A stretch of 64,000 nucleotides of DNA from Pseudomonas hygromyciniae (GTDB lineage Bacteria; Pseudomonadota; Gammaproteobacteria; Pseudomonadales; Pseudomonadaceae). The notes under the pieces were generated by a model. The model searched no databases. It worked only from the letters and a program-made list of their open reading frames with translations, and was not told where the DNA came from. Each line of letters begins with the position of its first letter. The stretch's first letter is position 1. This document shows positions 10,916 through 19,543 of the stretch, piece by piece. The stretch covers positions 3,656,501 to 3,720,500 of the forward strand of contig NZ_CP070506.1 in the NCBI RefSeq assembly GCF_016925675.1. The letters run 5' to 3'. The translations under genes and the position numbers were made by a program.

Positions 10916-11045
10916 TTCTCGTAACGGGCGGAACGGACGGGTATTGAACCCGCCCCCCGGCGTAGCGACCCGATGGATATTCGGGTCAGTTGCCGCTCCG
11001 CTGCCAGGCCAGACACCTGCGTCCAGCCCGGATAGGCAAAGGCTT
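10886..11045 (-). ncRNA. Candidate structured RNA between hupB and ppiD with a tRNA-like segment
   Basis: The gap between hupB and ppiD holds several nested helices on the minus strand. From 10999 to 10930 there is a possible 7-bp acceptor-like helix (GGAGCGG with CCGTTCC), a hairpin with U33-like loop (10967-10987) and a T-arm-like hairpin with loop TTCAATA (10937-10953). There is no D-arm and no encoded CCA. A strong terminator follows at 10896-10915. This may be a small RNA, a structured hupB 3' UTR or a decayed tRNA. No family is recognised. Confidence 0.4.
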
Positions 11046-11054
11046 GAGCGAAGC

Positions 11055-11327
11055 TTAGTTGACGGCTTCTTTCAGGGCTTTACCGGCTTTGAAACCGGGT
11101 TTCTTGGCAGCAGCGATTTGCAGTGCTTTGCCAGTCTGTGGGTTACGACCAGTGCGAGCTGGGCGATCGGTCACAGAGAAAGTACCGAAACCTACCAGTA
11201 CCACGGAGTCGCCGGCCTTGAGAGCGCCAGTGACGGATTCGATTACTGCGTCCAGCGCACGGCCAGCAGCAGCTTTCGGGATATCAGCAGATGCGGCGAT
11301 AGCATCAATCAGTTCCGACTTGTTCAC
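11055..11327 (-). CDS. hupB: DNA-binding protein HU-beta
   Basis: This 90-residue protein is the bacterial nucleoid protein HU, which binds and bends DNA as a dimer. It shows the family layout: an N-terminal helical dimerisation part ([20 protein letters not shown]) and the DNA-binding arm around [20 protein letters not shown]. The start is GTG at 11327 with GGGGA eight bases upstream. It lies between lon and ppiD in the usual gammaproteobacterial order, with its own promoter at 11425-11453. Length is exactly normal. Confidence 0.98.
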   Translation of the reverse strand: MNKSELIDAIAASADIPKAAAGRALDAVIESVTGALKAGDSVVLVGFGTFSVTDRPARTGRNPQTGKALQIAAAKKPGFKAGKALKEAVN

Positions 11328-11424
11328 TCTTAAGTCCCCTTATATCTATTGAGTATGATTCTAAGTTTTTTGGTGAAAGCAAAAACCAGTGCTGAATGGC
11401 CTACAGGCACTTATAAGAGCCGCT

Positions 11425-11453
11425 TTATAACAAGGGCTCTAAAAAGCTGTCAA
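11425..11453 (-). promoter_or_regulatory. Sigma-70 promoter of hupB
   Basis: On the minus strand, TTGACA and TTATAA are separated by 17 bases, a near-consensus promoter about 100 bases before the hupB start and just after lon. This fits the high expression expected of HU. Confidence 0.75.
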
Positions 11454-11476
11454 GGAAGCCACCAGGCTTAAACGTA

Positions 11477-13873
11477 TTAATGCGTGCTAATTCTTTCCTT
11501 AGAGTCAGTCTCGCGTTTTTCGTCCTTCGCGACTATCTCGGGAGCCACATCCGGCAAGGGCTCCGGCGCGTATTGCAGCGCAATTTGCAGGACCTCGTCA
11601 ATCCATTTAACCGGTTTAATCTGCAGATCCTGCTTAATATTGTCAGGAATTTCCTTCAAGTCGCGAACATTCTCTTCCGGAATGATCACCGTCTTGATAC
11701 CACCACGGTGTGCAGCCAGCAGTTTTTCCTTCAGGCCGCCAATGGCCAATACTTGGCCACGCAGGGTAATTTCGCCGGTCATGGCCACATCGGCACGCAC
11801 CGGAATGCCGGTCAGGGCCGATACCAGGGCCGTGCACATGCCTACGCCAGCGCTAGGGCCGTCTTTGGGGGTAGCCCCTTCTGGCATGTGGATGTGGGTG
11901 TCGTGCTTCTCATGGAAGTCCAGGGGGATTCCCAGGCTGCGGGCGCGGCTGCGCACCACGGTCTGCGCGGCGGTGATGGATTCGACCATCACGTCACCCA
12001 AAGAACCGGTCTTGATCAGTTGCCCCTTGCCCGGGATCACCGCAGCTTCGATAGTCAGCAACTCGCCGCCGACCTGAGTCCACGCCAGGCCAGTCACCTG
12101 CCCTACCTGGTCCTGCTGCTCGGCCAGGCCGTAGCGGAATTTACGCACGCCCAGGAAGTGCTCAAGGGCATCGGCCGTGACTTTCACGGAGAAGCGTTTT
12201 TCCAGGGCATGTTCCTTGACCGCTTTGCGGCAGATCTTCGCCAACTGGCGCTCAAGGCCCCGTACACCAGCCTCACGGGTGTAGTAACGAATGATGTCGC
12301 GGATCGACTCGACGTCAAATTCGATCTCGCCCTTTTTCAGGCCGTTGGCCGAAATCTGCTTGGGCGCGAGGTACTTGACGGCGATATTGATCTTCTCGTC
12401 TTCGGTGTAACCCGGCAGACGAATCACCTCCATCCGGTCCAGCAGGGCTGGAGGGATATTCATCGAGTTGGAGGTGCACAGGAACATTACGTCGGACAGG
12501 TCGTAGTCGACTTCCAGGTAATGGTCGTTGAAATTGTGATTCTGTTCGGGGTCGAGCACTTCCAGCAAAGCCGACGCCGGATCGCCGCGCATATCGCTGC
12601 CCATTTTGTCGATTTCATCGAGCAGGAACAGCGGGTTGCGCACCCCAACCTTTGTCATTTTTTGAATCAATCTTCCCGGCATCGAACCGATGTAAGTCCG
12701 GCGATGACCGCGGATTTCCGCTTCATCACGCACACCACCAAGGGCCATGCGCACAAATTTACGGTTTGTGGCATTGGCGATCGACTCAGCCAGCGAGGTT
12801 TTACCCACGCCAGGAGGACCTACCAGGCACAACACCGGGCCCCGAATCTTCTTCACGCGCTTCTGCACGGCGAGGTATTCGAGGATGCGTTCCTTGACCT
12901 CCTCCAGGCCGTAGTGATCGGCGTCGAGGATATCTTCGGCACGCGCCAGGTCCAGGCGCACCTTGGTCTGGGCTTTCCACGGCACCTGCACCAGCCAGTC
13001 GATGTAGGAACGAACCACAGTGGCTTCGGCCGACATTGGCGACATTTGCTTGAGCTTGTTCAGCTCGGCGGTGGCTTTGGTCAACGCGTCTTTTGGCAGG
13101 CCGGCGGCATCGATGCGCTTTTTCAGCTCTTCGATTTCGTTGTGGCCTTCTTCGCTGTCGCCGAGTTCTTTCTGAATGGCCTTCATCTGCTCATTCAGGT
13201 AGTACTCGCGCTGGCTGCGCTCCATCTGTTTCTTGACGCGACCGCGAATGCGCTTCTCGACCTGCAGCAGGTCGATCTCGGCATCCAGCAGCGCCAGGAC
13301 GTGCTCGACCCGGGTCGACAGGTCGATGATTTCGAGGATGTCCTGCTTCTGCTCGATCTTCAGCGCCATGTGCGCGGCCATGGTGTCGACCAGGCGGCTA
13401 GGCTCATCAATGCTATTGAGGGAGGACAGGACCTCAGCCGGGACTTTCTTGCCCAGTTGCACGTATTGCTCGAACTGGGACAGCAGGCTACGCACAAAGA
13501 CTTCGGATTCGCGCTCAGGCGCATCGACTTCGTCGATCAACGCCACTTCTGCACGCAGGTGGCCATCCACCTCCATGAAGCGCTCGACCGCACCGCGCTG
13601 CTCACCTTCGACAAGCACCTTGACGGTGCCATCCGGCAGCTTGAGCAATTGCAGAACGGTGGCAATGGTGCCGACGCGATACAGGGCGTCTTCGCCTGGA
13701 TCGTCGTCAGCCGGATTTCTCTGGGCCAACAGCAGGATCTGCTTGTCGCCCGTCATCGCGGCCTCGAGGGCTTCGATAGACTTCTCGCGCCCCACGAACA
13801 GCGGGATAACCATGTGCGGATACACAACCACATCACGCAATGGCAGGAGAGGCAATTCAATGGTTGTCTTCAT
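11477..13873 (-). CDS. lon: ATP-dependent protease Lon
   Basis: This 798-residue AAA+ serine protease degrades misfolded and regulatory proteins in the cytoplasm. The order is the N-terminal substrate-binding LAN domain (1-200), a coiled-coil region, the AAA+ module with Walker A GPPGVGKT and Walker B FLLDEIDK, and the protease domain with the catalytic Ser in PKDGPSAGVGM and the catalytic Lys in GGLKEKLLAAHRGG. The length is typical of Lon. A GAGG ribosome site precedes the ATG. A heat-shock-like promoter lies upstream (13914-13942), as expected for Lon. It sits between clpX and hupB. Confidence 0.99.
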   Translation of the reverse strand: MKTTIELPLLPLRDVVVYPHMVIPLFVGREKSIEALEAAMTGDKQILLLAQRNPADDDPGEDALYRVGTIATVLQLLKLPDGTVKVLVEGEQRGAVERFMEVDGHLRAEVALIDEVDAPERESEVFVRSLLSQFEQYVQLGKKVPAEVLSSLNSIDEPSRLVDTMAAHMALKIEQKQDILEIIDLSTRVEHVLALLDAEIDLLQVEKRIRGRVKKQMERSQREYYLNEQMKAIQKELGDSEEGHNEIEELKKRIDAAGLPKDALTKATAELNKLKQMSPMSAEATVVRSYIDWLVQVPWKAQTKVRLDLARAEDILDADHYGLEEVKERILEYLAVQKRVKKIRGPVLCLVGPPGVGKTSLAESIANATNRKFVRMALGGVRDEAEIRGHRRTYIGSMPGRLIQKMTKVGVRNPLFLLDEIDKMGSDMRGDPASALLEVLDPEQNHNFNDHYLEVDYDLSDVMFLCTSNSMNIPPALLDRMEVIRLPGYTEDEKINIAVKYLAPKQISANGLKKGEIEFDVESIRDIIRYYTREAGVRGLERQLAKICRKAVKEHALEKRFSVKVTADALEHFLGVRKFRYGLAEQQDQVGQVTGLAWTQVGGELLTIEAAVIPGKGQLIKTGSLGDVMVESITAAQTVVRSRARSLGIPLDFHEKHDTHIHMPEGATPKDGPSAGVGMCTALVSALTGIPVRADVAMTGEITLRGQVLAIGGLKEKLLAAHRGGIKTVIIPEENVRDLKEIPDNIKQDLQIKPVKWIDEVLQIALQYAPEPLPDVAPEIVAKDEKRETDSKERISTH

Positions 13874-13913
13874 GATTTCGCCTCTATGACAGATGAAAGT
13901 AAGCTTGAAACCA

Positions 13914-13942
13914 AGATGGGGGCTGCGTGTAAAAAAAACAAG
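13914..13942 (-). promoter_or_regulatory. Heat-shock (sigma-32-like) promoter of lon
   Basis: On the minus strand CTTGTT is followed after 15 bases by CCCCATCT. This resembles the sigma-32 consensus CTTGAA / CCCCATnT with acceptable spacing. It lies about 40 bases before the lon start; lon is a known heat-shock gene in enterobacteria. Confidence 0.6.
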
Positions 13943-13980
13943 CTCAATGCTGGCAGTTACACACAGTAAAAATTCTTATG

Positions 13981-14012
13981 AAAAACAAAGGGGCCCCTAG
14001 AGGCCCCTTGTT
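13981..14012 (-). terminator. clpX terminator
   Basis: On the minus strand a GC-rich stem (CAAGGGGCC with GGCCCCTTTG) is followed by TTTTT, about 20 bases after the clpX stop. Confidence 0.75.
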
Positions 14013-14033
14013 TGTACCAAAACTGCGAAACGC

Positions 14034-15317
14034 TTACGCGTCTGGCGCAGCCTTGGCAGCCGGCTCACTGTTTTCGTAGATATACAGTGGCTTGGACTTA
14101 CCTTCTATAACGCTTTCGTCGATCACCACTTTACTCACCTCGGACTGCGAGGGGATTTCGTACATGGTGTCGAGCAACACGCCTTCAAGGATCGAACGCA
14201 GACCGCGTGCGCCAGTCTTGCGCTCCAGTGCCCGCTTGGCCACCGATTTAAGCGCGTCGGCACGGAACTCGAGGTCTACACCTTCCATTTCGAAGAGCTT
14301 GGCGTATTGCTTGGTCAGGGCGTTCTTCGGCTCGGTGAGGATCTGAATCAGAGCAGCCTCATCCAGCTCGTCCAACGTGGCCAGGACCGGCAGACGACCA
14401 ACGAATTCCGGGATCAGACCGAACTTGACCAGATCGTCAGGCTCGACTTCACGCAGGGACTCGCCCACCTTCTTGCCTTCTTCCTTACTGCGCACTTCTG
14501 CACTGAAACCGATGCCGCCACGGGTGGAACGGTTTTGAATAACCTTTTCCAGGCCGGAGAACGCACCGCCACAGATAAACAGGATGTTACGCGTATCAAC
14601 CTGCAGGAATTCCTGCTGCGGATGCTTGCGACCACCTTGGGGCGGTACGGAGGCGACCGTGCCTTCAATCAGCTTCAGCAGGGCTTGCTGCACGCCCTCA
14701 CCGGAAACGTCCCGGGTGATCGACGGGTTGTCGGACTTGCGCGAAATCTTGTCGATTTCATCGATATAGACAATACCCATCTGGGCCTTCTCTACGTCGT
14801 AGTCGCACTTCTGCAGCAGTTTCTGAATGATGTTCTCGACGTCTTCACCCACGTAGCCAGCCTCGGTGAGGGTGGTGGCGTCGGCGATGGTGAACGGAAC
14901 GTTCAGCAGGCGAGCGAGGGTTTCTGCAAGCAGGGTTTTACCCGAGCCTGTAGGACCGATCAGCAAGATGTTGCTCTTGCCGAGTTCGACCTCGTCACCT
15001 TTCTTGTCACGCTGGTTCAAGCGCTTGTAGTGGTTGTACACCGCTACGGCCAGAACCTTCTTTGCACGCTCTTGACCAATCACGTACTGGTCAAGGATGC
15101 CGCTGATTTCTTTAGGCGAAGGCAATTTATGCGCGCTGCTTTCGGCCTGTGCTTCCTGCACCTCCTCACGGATGATGTCATTGCACAAGTCGACGCACTC
15201 GTCGCAGATAAAGACCGAGGGGCCGGCAATCAATTTGCGCACTTCATGCTGGCTTTTGCCACAGAAGGAGCAATAGAGCAGCTTGCCGTTGTCCTCGCCG
15301 TTGCGGGTGTCAGTCAT
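14034..15317 (-). CDS. clpX: ATP-dependent Clp protease ATP-binding subunit ClpX
   Basis: ClpX is the hexameric AAA+ unfoldase that feeds substrates to ClpP. The 427-residue protein starts [12 protein letters not shown] at 15317. The N-terminal C4 zinc-binding domain is visible (CSFCGKSQ and CDECVDLC), then Walker A GPTGSGKT, the GYVGEDVE pore loop, Walker [10 protein letters not shown] and the sensor/C-terminal domain. Length is standard. An in-frame upstream start at 15350 adds 11 residues not found in the family and is rejected. It follows clpP, as in other gammaproteobacteria. Confidence 0.98.
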   Translation of the reverse strand: MTDTRNGEDNGKLLYCSFCGKSQHEVRKLIAGPSVFICDECVDLCNDIIREEVQEAQAESSAHKLPSPKEISGILDQYVIGQERAKKVLAVAVYNHYKRLNQRDKKGDEVELGKSNILLIGPTGSGKTLLAETLARLLNVPFTIADATTLTEAGYVGEDVENIIQKLLQKCDYDVEKAQMGIVYIDEIDKISRKSDNPSITRDVSGEGVQQALLKLIEGTVASVPPQGGRKHPQQEFLQVDTRNILFICGGAFSGLEKVIQNRSTRGGIGFSAEVRSKEEGKKVGESLREVEPDDLVKFGLIPEFVGRLPVLATLDELDEAALIQILTEPKNALTKQYAKLFEMEGVDLEFRADALKSVAKRALERKTGARGLRSILEGVLLDTMYEIPSQSEVSKVVIDESVIEGKSKPLYIYENSEPAAKAAPDA

Positions 15318-15429
15318 TCGTTCGATCCAAATCCGATAGGCTTGCAACACAAGATGAAGGCTTATGCGGGCTTTTTCAAGCCCGCCAGTGGTCGGACATG
15401 CCGACCAGCCCTATTTTGAGCGGCTTATA

Positions 15430-16065
15430 TTAAGCGGGGCGCTTGTCGATCACGGCGTCGATCAGCCCGTATTTACGCGCGGCCTCGGCACTCATGAAGT
15501 TGTCGCGGTTAGTATCACGCTCGATTTCTTCCAGGGTGTGCCCGCTGTGCTTGGCCATCAGCGTGTTGAGACGCTCACGGATAAACAGGATTTCCTTGGC
15601 GTGGATTTCGATGTCCGACGCCTGGCCCTGGAAACCGCCCAATGGCTGGTGAATCATCACACGCGAGTTAGGCAGGCAGAAACGCTTGCCTTCGGCACCC
15701 GCTGTCAGCAGGAATGCACCCATGCTGCAGGCCTGGCCAATGCAAGTGGTGGATACGTTCGGCTTGATGAACTGCATGGTGTCGTAGATCGACATGCCCG
15801 CTGTCACCGAACCGCCTGGGGAGTTGATGTAGAGATGGATGTCCTTGTCCGGGTTTTCCGCTTCAAGGAACAGCAGTTGCGCACAGATCAGGTTGGCCAT
15901 GTAGTCCTCTACCGGACCAACCAGAAAGATCACTCGCTCCTTGAGCAGGCGCGAGTAGATGTCATAGGCGCGTTCGCCACGAGCAGATTGCTCGACAACC
16001 ATCGGGACCAGGCCGCCTGCGGCCTGGATATCAGAGTTCTGCTGAATATACGAATTACGGAACAT
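15430..16065 (-). CDS. clpP: ATP-dependent Clp protease proteolytic subunit ClpP
   Basis: This 211-residue serine peptidase forms the double-heptamer chamber that works with ClpX. The catalytic Ser is in [11 protein letters not shown], the His in [12 protein letters not shown], and the Asp follows in the C-terminal third (ERDTNRDNF). The short N-terminal propeptide is the usual form. It is between tig and clpX on the same strand. Its own terminator-like inverted repeat lies at 15366-15385. Confidence 0.98.
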   Translation of the reverse strand: MFRNSYIQQNSDIQAAGGLVPMVVEQSARGERAYDIYSRLLKERVIFLVGPVEDYMANLICAQLLFLEAENPDKDIHLYINSPGGSVTAGMSIYDTMQFIKPNVSTTCIGQACSMGAFLLTAGAEGKRFCLPNSRVMIHQPLGGFQGQASDIEIHAKEILFIRERLNTLMAKHSGHTLEEIERDTNRDNFMSAEAARKYGLIDAVIDKRPA

Positions 16066-16104
16066 GCTCTGCAGTTACTCCCAAATAGTCATGTCTTGAA
16101 TACG

Positions 16105-16131
16105 CATAAGCCAGCGCGAGGCTGGCTTATG
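16105..16131 (-). terminator. tig terminator-like hairpin
   Basis: A perfect 11-bp stem (CATAAGCCAGC/GCTGGCTTATG) with a 5-base loop lies between tig and clpP. There is no strong T tract on the minus strand, so it may be only a partial terminator or an RNA-processing site. Confidence 0.55.
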
Positions 16132-16157
16132 GGTGTATTTTCAAACGAGTTGGACAA

Positions 16158-17468
16158 TCAGTCGGCTTGTGCTGCTTCAGCCGGCTTGACTGCTTCTTCG
16201 TAAGAGACCGCTTTGTCGGTCACCTTAGCCTTCTGCAGAACAGTATCCACAACTTGTTCTTCCAGCACAACCGAACGGACTTCGTTCAGTTGCTGGTCAT
16301 TCTTGTAGTACCAAGCCACAACCTGCTCAGGCTCCTGGTAGGCCGAAGCCATTTCCTGGATCATTTCGCGAACGCGGTCTTCGTCAGGCTTGAGGTCGAA
16401 TTGCTTGACCACTTCAGCCACGATCAGGCCCAGCACGACGCGACGCTTGGCTTGCTCTTCGAACAGCTCGGCCGGCAGTTGGTCAGGCTTGATGTTGCCA
16501 CCAAACTGCTGAACAGCTTGTACACGCAGGCGATCCACTTCGTTGGACAGCAGAGCCTTAGGCACTTCGATAGGGTTGGCAGCCAGCAGACCGTCCATGA
16601 CCTGGTTCTTGACCTTGGACTTGATGGCCTGGCGCAGCTCACGCTCCATATTCTTGCGAACTTCGGCGCGGAAACCTTCGATACCGGTTTCCTTGATACC
16701 GAACTGGGCGAAGAACTCTTCGTTCAGCTCTGGCAGCTTAGGCTCGGAAACGCTGTTGACCGTCACGGTGAACTCGGCGGCTTTGCCAGCCAGGTCCAGG
16801 TTCTGGTAGTCAGCAGGGAAAGTCAGGTTCAGAACGCGCTCTTCGCCAGCTTTAGCGCCAACCAGGCCGTCTTCGAAGCCCGGGATCATGCGGTTGGAAC
16901 CCAGAACCAGCTGGGTACCCTTGGCCGAGCCGCCAGCGAAGACTTCGCCGTCAACCTTGCCCACGAAATCGATGTTCAGCTGGTCTTCGTTCTGGGCAGC
17001 GCGATCGGCCACTTCAAAACGAGTGTTCTGCTTGCGCAGGATTTCCAGCATGTTGTCCAGGTCGGCATCAGCCACTTCGGCGCTCAGGCGCTCGATTTCG
17101 ATACCTTCGAAACCAGCGACGGTGAACTCTGGGAACACTTCGAATACGGCAACGTATTCCAGGTCCTTGCCAGCTTCCAGGGACTTAGGCTCGATGGAAG
17201 GCGAACCAGCCGGGTTCAGCTTTTGCTCGACAACAGCTTCATAGAAGGAAGCCTGGATCACGTCGCCTACGGCATCTTGACGCGCGTCAGCACCAAAACG
17301 GCGCTTGATTTCGCTCATCGGCACTTTGCCTGGACGGAAACCAGCGATCTTGGCCTTCTGGGCAGTCTGCTGCAGACGCTTGTTGACCGCAGTCTCGATG
17401 CGCTCTGCCGGCACGGTGATGCTCATGCGGCGCTCGATAGCAGTAGTATTTTCAACAGAAACTTGCAT
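16158..17468 (-). CDS. tig: Trigger factor (ribosome-associated chaperone / prolyl isomerase)
   Basis: Trigger factor binds ribosomal protein L23 at the exit tunnel and helps nascent chains fold. The 436-residue protein starts [14 protein letters not shown] at 17468, with GAGG upstream. The ribosome-binding signature FRPGKVP lies near residue 45, the FKBP-like isomerase domain follows (about 150-240), then the C-terminal helical substrate cradle. An upstream in-frame ATG at 17531 lacks support. It begins the tig-clpP-clpX-lon series. Confidence 0.98.
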   Translation of the reverse strand: MQVSVENTTAIERRMSITVPAERIETAVNKRLQQTAQKAKIAGFRPGKVPMSEIKRRFGADARQDAVGDVIQASFYEAVVEQKLNPAGSPSIEPKSLEAGKDLEYVAVFEVFPEFTVAGFEGIEIERLSAEVADADLDNMLEILRKQNTRFEVADRAAQNEDQLNIDFVGKVDGEVFAGGSAKGTQLVLGSNRMIPGFEDGLVGAKAGEERVLNLTFPADYQNLDLAGKAAEFTVTVNSVSEPKLPELNEEFFAQFGIKETGIEGFRAEVRKNMERELRQAIKSKVKNQVMDGLLAANPIEVPKALLSNEVDRLRVQAVQQFGGNIKPDQLPAELFEEQAKRRVVLGLIVAEVVKQFDLKPDEDRVREMIQEMASAYQEPEQVVAWYYKNDQQLNEVRSVVLEEQVVDTVLQKAKVTDKAVSYEEAVKPAEAAQAD

Positions 17469-17824
17469 GGATATTCCTCGTTGCACAGACGTTAGCCGGC
17501 CGTTTCCGACCCAAGAATCAAGGGCATGCATTCTAGTGGGTCAAACTCAAGAAGTCACCCTACTGAAAACGGGTTAAAAAACAGCAGGCATTTTACAGGT
17601 ACGAATGCACGAATGCTCCTCGCCCCAGTGACAAATACAGCCAATCACGCCAGGGCTCTGTGCCAACCCTTCTATATATAGAAGAAGTCACCAACCATCT
17701 CCCTGGCTGCCGGCCTTGCACACAAGGCCGACGGGTAGCACGGCATCATCGAGAAACAAAAAATACGACGAAACGCCCCACCCCTGCGACCCAAAACCTG
17801 CAGTCGCCGAATACGCAAACCGCT
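17469..17824. other. tig upstream region with 16-bp perfect palindrome
   Basis: This 356-base gap upstream of tig has no convincing gene. It contains a perfect 16-bp palindrome, CTTCTATATATAGAAG, at 17669-17684, whose TATATA core may be part of the tig promoter or an operator. I see no other structure in it. Confidence 0.4.
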
Positions 17825-17865
17825 AAAACAAAAAAAGGCGCCAGACTGTTAAATCTGGCGCCTTT
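17825..17865 (-). terminator. Terminator of the tRNA operon
   Basis: A 12-bp stem (AAAGGCGCCAGA with TCTGGCGCCTTT) is followed on the minus strand by a T7 run. It ends the Arg-His-Leu-His tRNA transcript. Confidence 0.85.
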
Positions 17866-17872
17866 CGGAATA

Positions 17873-17949
17873 TGGGGTGGACGAAGGGGATCGAACCCTC
17901 GACAACGGGAGTCACAATCCCGTGCTCTACCAACTGAGCTACGCCCACC
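17873..17949 (-). tRNA. tRNA-His (GTG), copy 2
   Basis: A 77-base cloverleaf with encoded CCA, anticodon GTG in loop TTGTGAC, and the additional G at position -1 that identifies tRNA-His. The sequence is identical to the copy at 18169-18245. Confidence 0.97.
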
Positions 17950-18025
17950 ATATTGCGTGACAAAGAAGCCAATCGCCTTCTTTGTTAAGCACCAACCTAG
18001 CCCATGGCAAGGGTGACGCTGTATT

Positions 18026-18110
18026 TGGTGCGGATGAAGAGACTCGAACTCTTACGCCTCGCGGCGCTGGAACCTAAATCCAGTGTGTCTACCAATTCCA
18101 CCACATCCGC
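18026..18110 (-). tRNA. tRNA-Leu (TAG)
   Basis: An 85-base class II tRNA with long variable arm, anticodon TAG in loop TTTAGGT, acceptor GCGGATG paired with CATCCGC, and encoded CCA. Confidence 0.97.
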
Positions 18111-18121
18111 GGCTTGAAGCT

Positions 18122-18162
18122 TTTAAAACAAAGGCGCCAGACGATTAAATCTGGCGCCTTTT
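18122..18162 (-). terminator. Internal terminator-like hairpin between tRNA-His and tRNA-Leu
   Basis: This is nearly the same hairpin as at 17825-17865 (GGCGCCAGA arms) followed by TTTGTTTT on the minus strand. It follows the upstream tRNA-His copy, so the tRNA and its downstream hairpin seem to have been duplicated as one unit. Confidence 0.65.
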
Positions 18163-18168
18163 CAAATA

Positions 18169-18245
18169 TGGGGTGGACGAAGGGGATCGAACCCTCGACA
18201 ACGGGAGTCACAATCCCGTGCTCTACCAACTGAGCTACGCCCACC
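18169..18245 (-). tRNA. tRNA-His (GTG), copy 1
   Basis: A 77-base tRNA with anticodon GTG, G at -1 and encoded CCA, identical to the downstream copy. Confidence 0.97.
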
Positions 18246-18276
18246 ATCTTGCGCTACTTGTGCCAAAGCTGCCTAA

Positions 18277-18353
18277 TGGCGCACCCGGCAGGACTCGAAC
18301 CTGCGACCATCCGCTTAGAAGGCGGATGCTCTATCCAGCTGAGCTACGGGCGC
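18277..18353 (-). tRNA. tRNA-Arg (TCT)
   Basis: A 77-base tRNA with acceptor GCGCCCG, anticodon TCT in loop CTTCTAA, T-loop TTCGAGT and encoded CCA. It is the first gene of the tRNA cluster. Confidence 0.97.
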
Positions 18354-18474
18354 CTGATTAATCTGTACTCTTGGAGGACTACAAACTAAATGCTTCCAGC
18401 CTCACACAACAAAACAACTATTGCGCTCGACCTTCTTAACCAGTGCTAGGCTGTGCCCGACAAGTGCGACGAAT

Positions 18475-18502
18475 AGTATAGACGCCCCCCAGGGGCCGTC
18501 AA
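18475..18502 (-). promoter_or_regulatory. Sigma-70 promoter of the tRNA operon
   Basis: On the minus strand TTGACG and TATACT are separated by 16 bases, followed by a stretch before tRNA-Arg. This is typical of strong stable-RNA promoters. The rest of the gap to folD is AT-rich around 18505-18540. Confidence 0.75.
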
Positions 18503-18633
18503 ATCTTTTTTAAAAAAAATTCATTTTATTTAAGGGGTTAGGGGAATTTGCAGACCAAGCGCCTTTGCCCTCACGTCCTGGCGTGCGAGAATGCGCGCAC
18601 TTTTCCTCCCCTCTCGATGGTTAATCACGCGTA

Positions 18634-19489
18634 ATGACTGCACAACTTATCGACGGCAAATCAATCGCCGCCAGCCTGCGCCAGCAGATCGCCAAACGTG
18701 TCGCCGAGCGTCGCCAGCAGGGGCCTGCGCACGCCGGGGCTCGCGGTGATCCTGGTCGGCAGCGATCCTGCCTCCCAGGTTTATGTCTCGCACAAGCGTA
18801 AAGACTGTGAAGAGGTCGGCTTTATTTCCAAGGCCTACGACTTGCCTTCCGACACCACCCAACAGGCCCTCACCGACCTGATCGACGGCCTCAACGACGA
18901 TCCGAACATCGACGGCATCTTGCTGCAATTGCCGCTGCCGGAGCATCTGGATGCCTCCCTGTTGCTGGAGCGCATCCGCCCCGACAAGGACGTCGATGGT
19001 TTCCACCCTTATAACGTTGGCCGCCTGGCCCAGCGCATCCCCCTGCTGCGCCCCTGCACGCCAAAGGGCATCATGACCCTGCTGGAAAGCACCGGCGTCG
19101 ATCTGTATGGCCTGGATGCGGTGGTAGTCGGTGCATCCAACATTGTCGGTCGCCCAATGGCCATGGAGTTGCTGCTGGCCGGCTGCACCGTGACGGTCAC
19201 CCACCGCTTCACCAAGGACCTGGCAGGCCACGTCGGTCGTGCCGACCTGGTCGTGGTCGCCGCCGGTAAGCCGGGCCTGGTCAAGGGTGAGTGGATCAAG
19301 GAAGGCGCCATCGTGATCGACGTTGGCATCAACCGTCAGGAAGACGGCAAGCTGGTAGGCGACGTGGTGTACGAAACCGCCCTGCCCCGTGCCGGCTGGA
19401 TTACCCCGGTGCCGGGTGGCGTAGGCCCGATGACCCGTGCCTGCCTGCTGGAAAACACCTTGTACGCAGCCGAAACCCTGCACAGCTAA
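18634..19489 (+). CDS. folD: Methylenetetrahydrofolate dehydrogenase / cyclohydrolase FolD (one-base frameshift)
   Basis: FolD interconverts methylene-, methenyl- and formyl-tetrahydrofolate with NADP in the cytoplasm. The protein begins [18 protein letters not shown] at 18634 and includes the family motifs [14 protein letters not shown] (catalytic Lys), [12 protein letters not shown] and, near the C terminus, [20 protein letters not shown] four-G run at 18720-18723 breaks the frame after about 29 residues; deleting one G gives a continuous 284-residue protein, the standard length. Read as it stands, only a 263-residue fragment from an internal start is encoded. FolD is normally essential, so a sequencing error is the likely cause. 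A terminator follows at once. Confidence 0.95.
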
Positions 19490-19507
19490 TAATCCGTTGC
19501 ACCGAAC

Positions 19508-19534
19508 AAGCCCTGCCTTATAGCGGGGCTTTTT
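19508..19534 (+). terminator. folD terminator
   Basis: The arms AAGCCC and GGGGCTT enclose a short loop and are followed by TTTTT, 18 bases after the folD stop and just before the IS3 element. Confidence 0.8.
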
Positions 19535-19543
19535 ACTGCACAC

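Noticed and set aside
11480..13969. Very long open frame (829 codons) on the plus strand opposite lon
   Set aside because: It is the antisense shadow of a high-GC gene with strong codon bias; lon on the other strand has all catalytic motifs, and the antisense translation resembles no family.
15366..15385. Inverted repeat after clpP as a terminator
   Set aside because: The stem is convincing but on the clpP strand no T tract follows; I mention it only in the clpP entry.
17660..18361. Open frames across the tRNA cluster
   Set aside because: They coincide with tRNA genes on the opposite strand, a common cause of false small ORFs.
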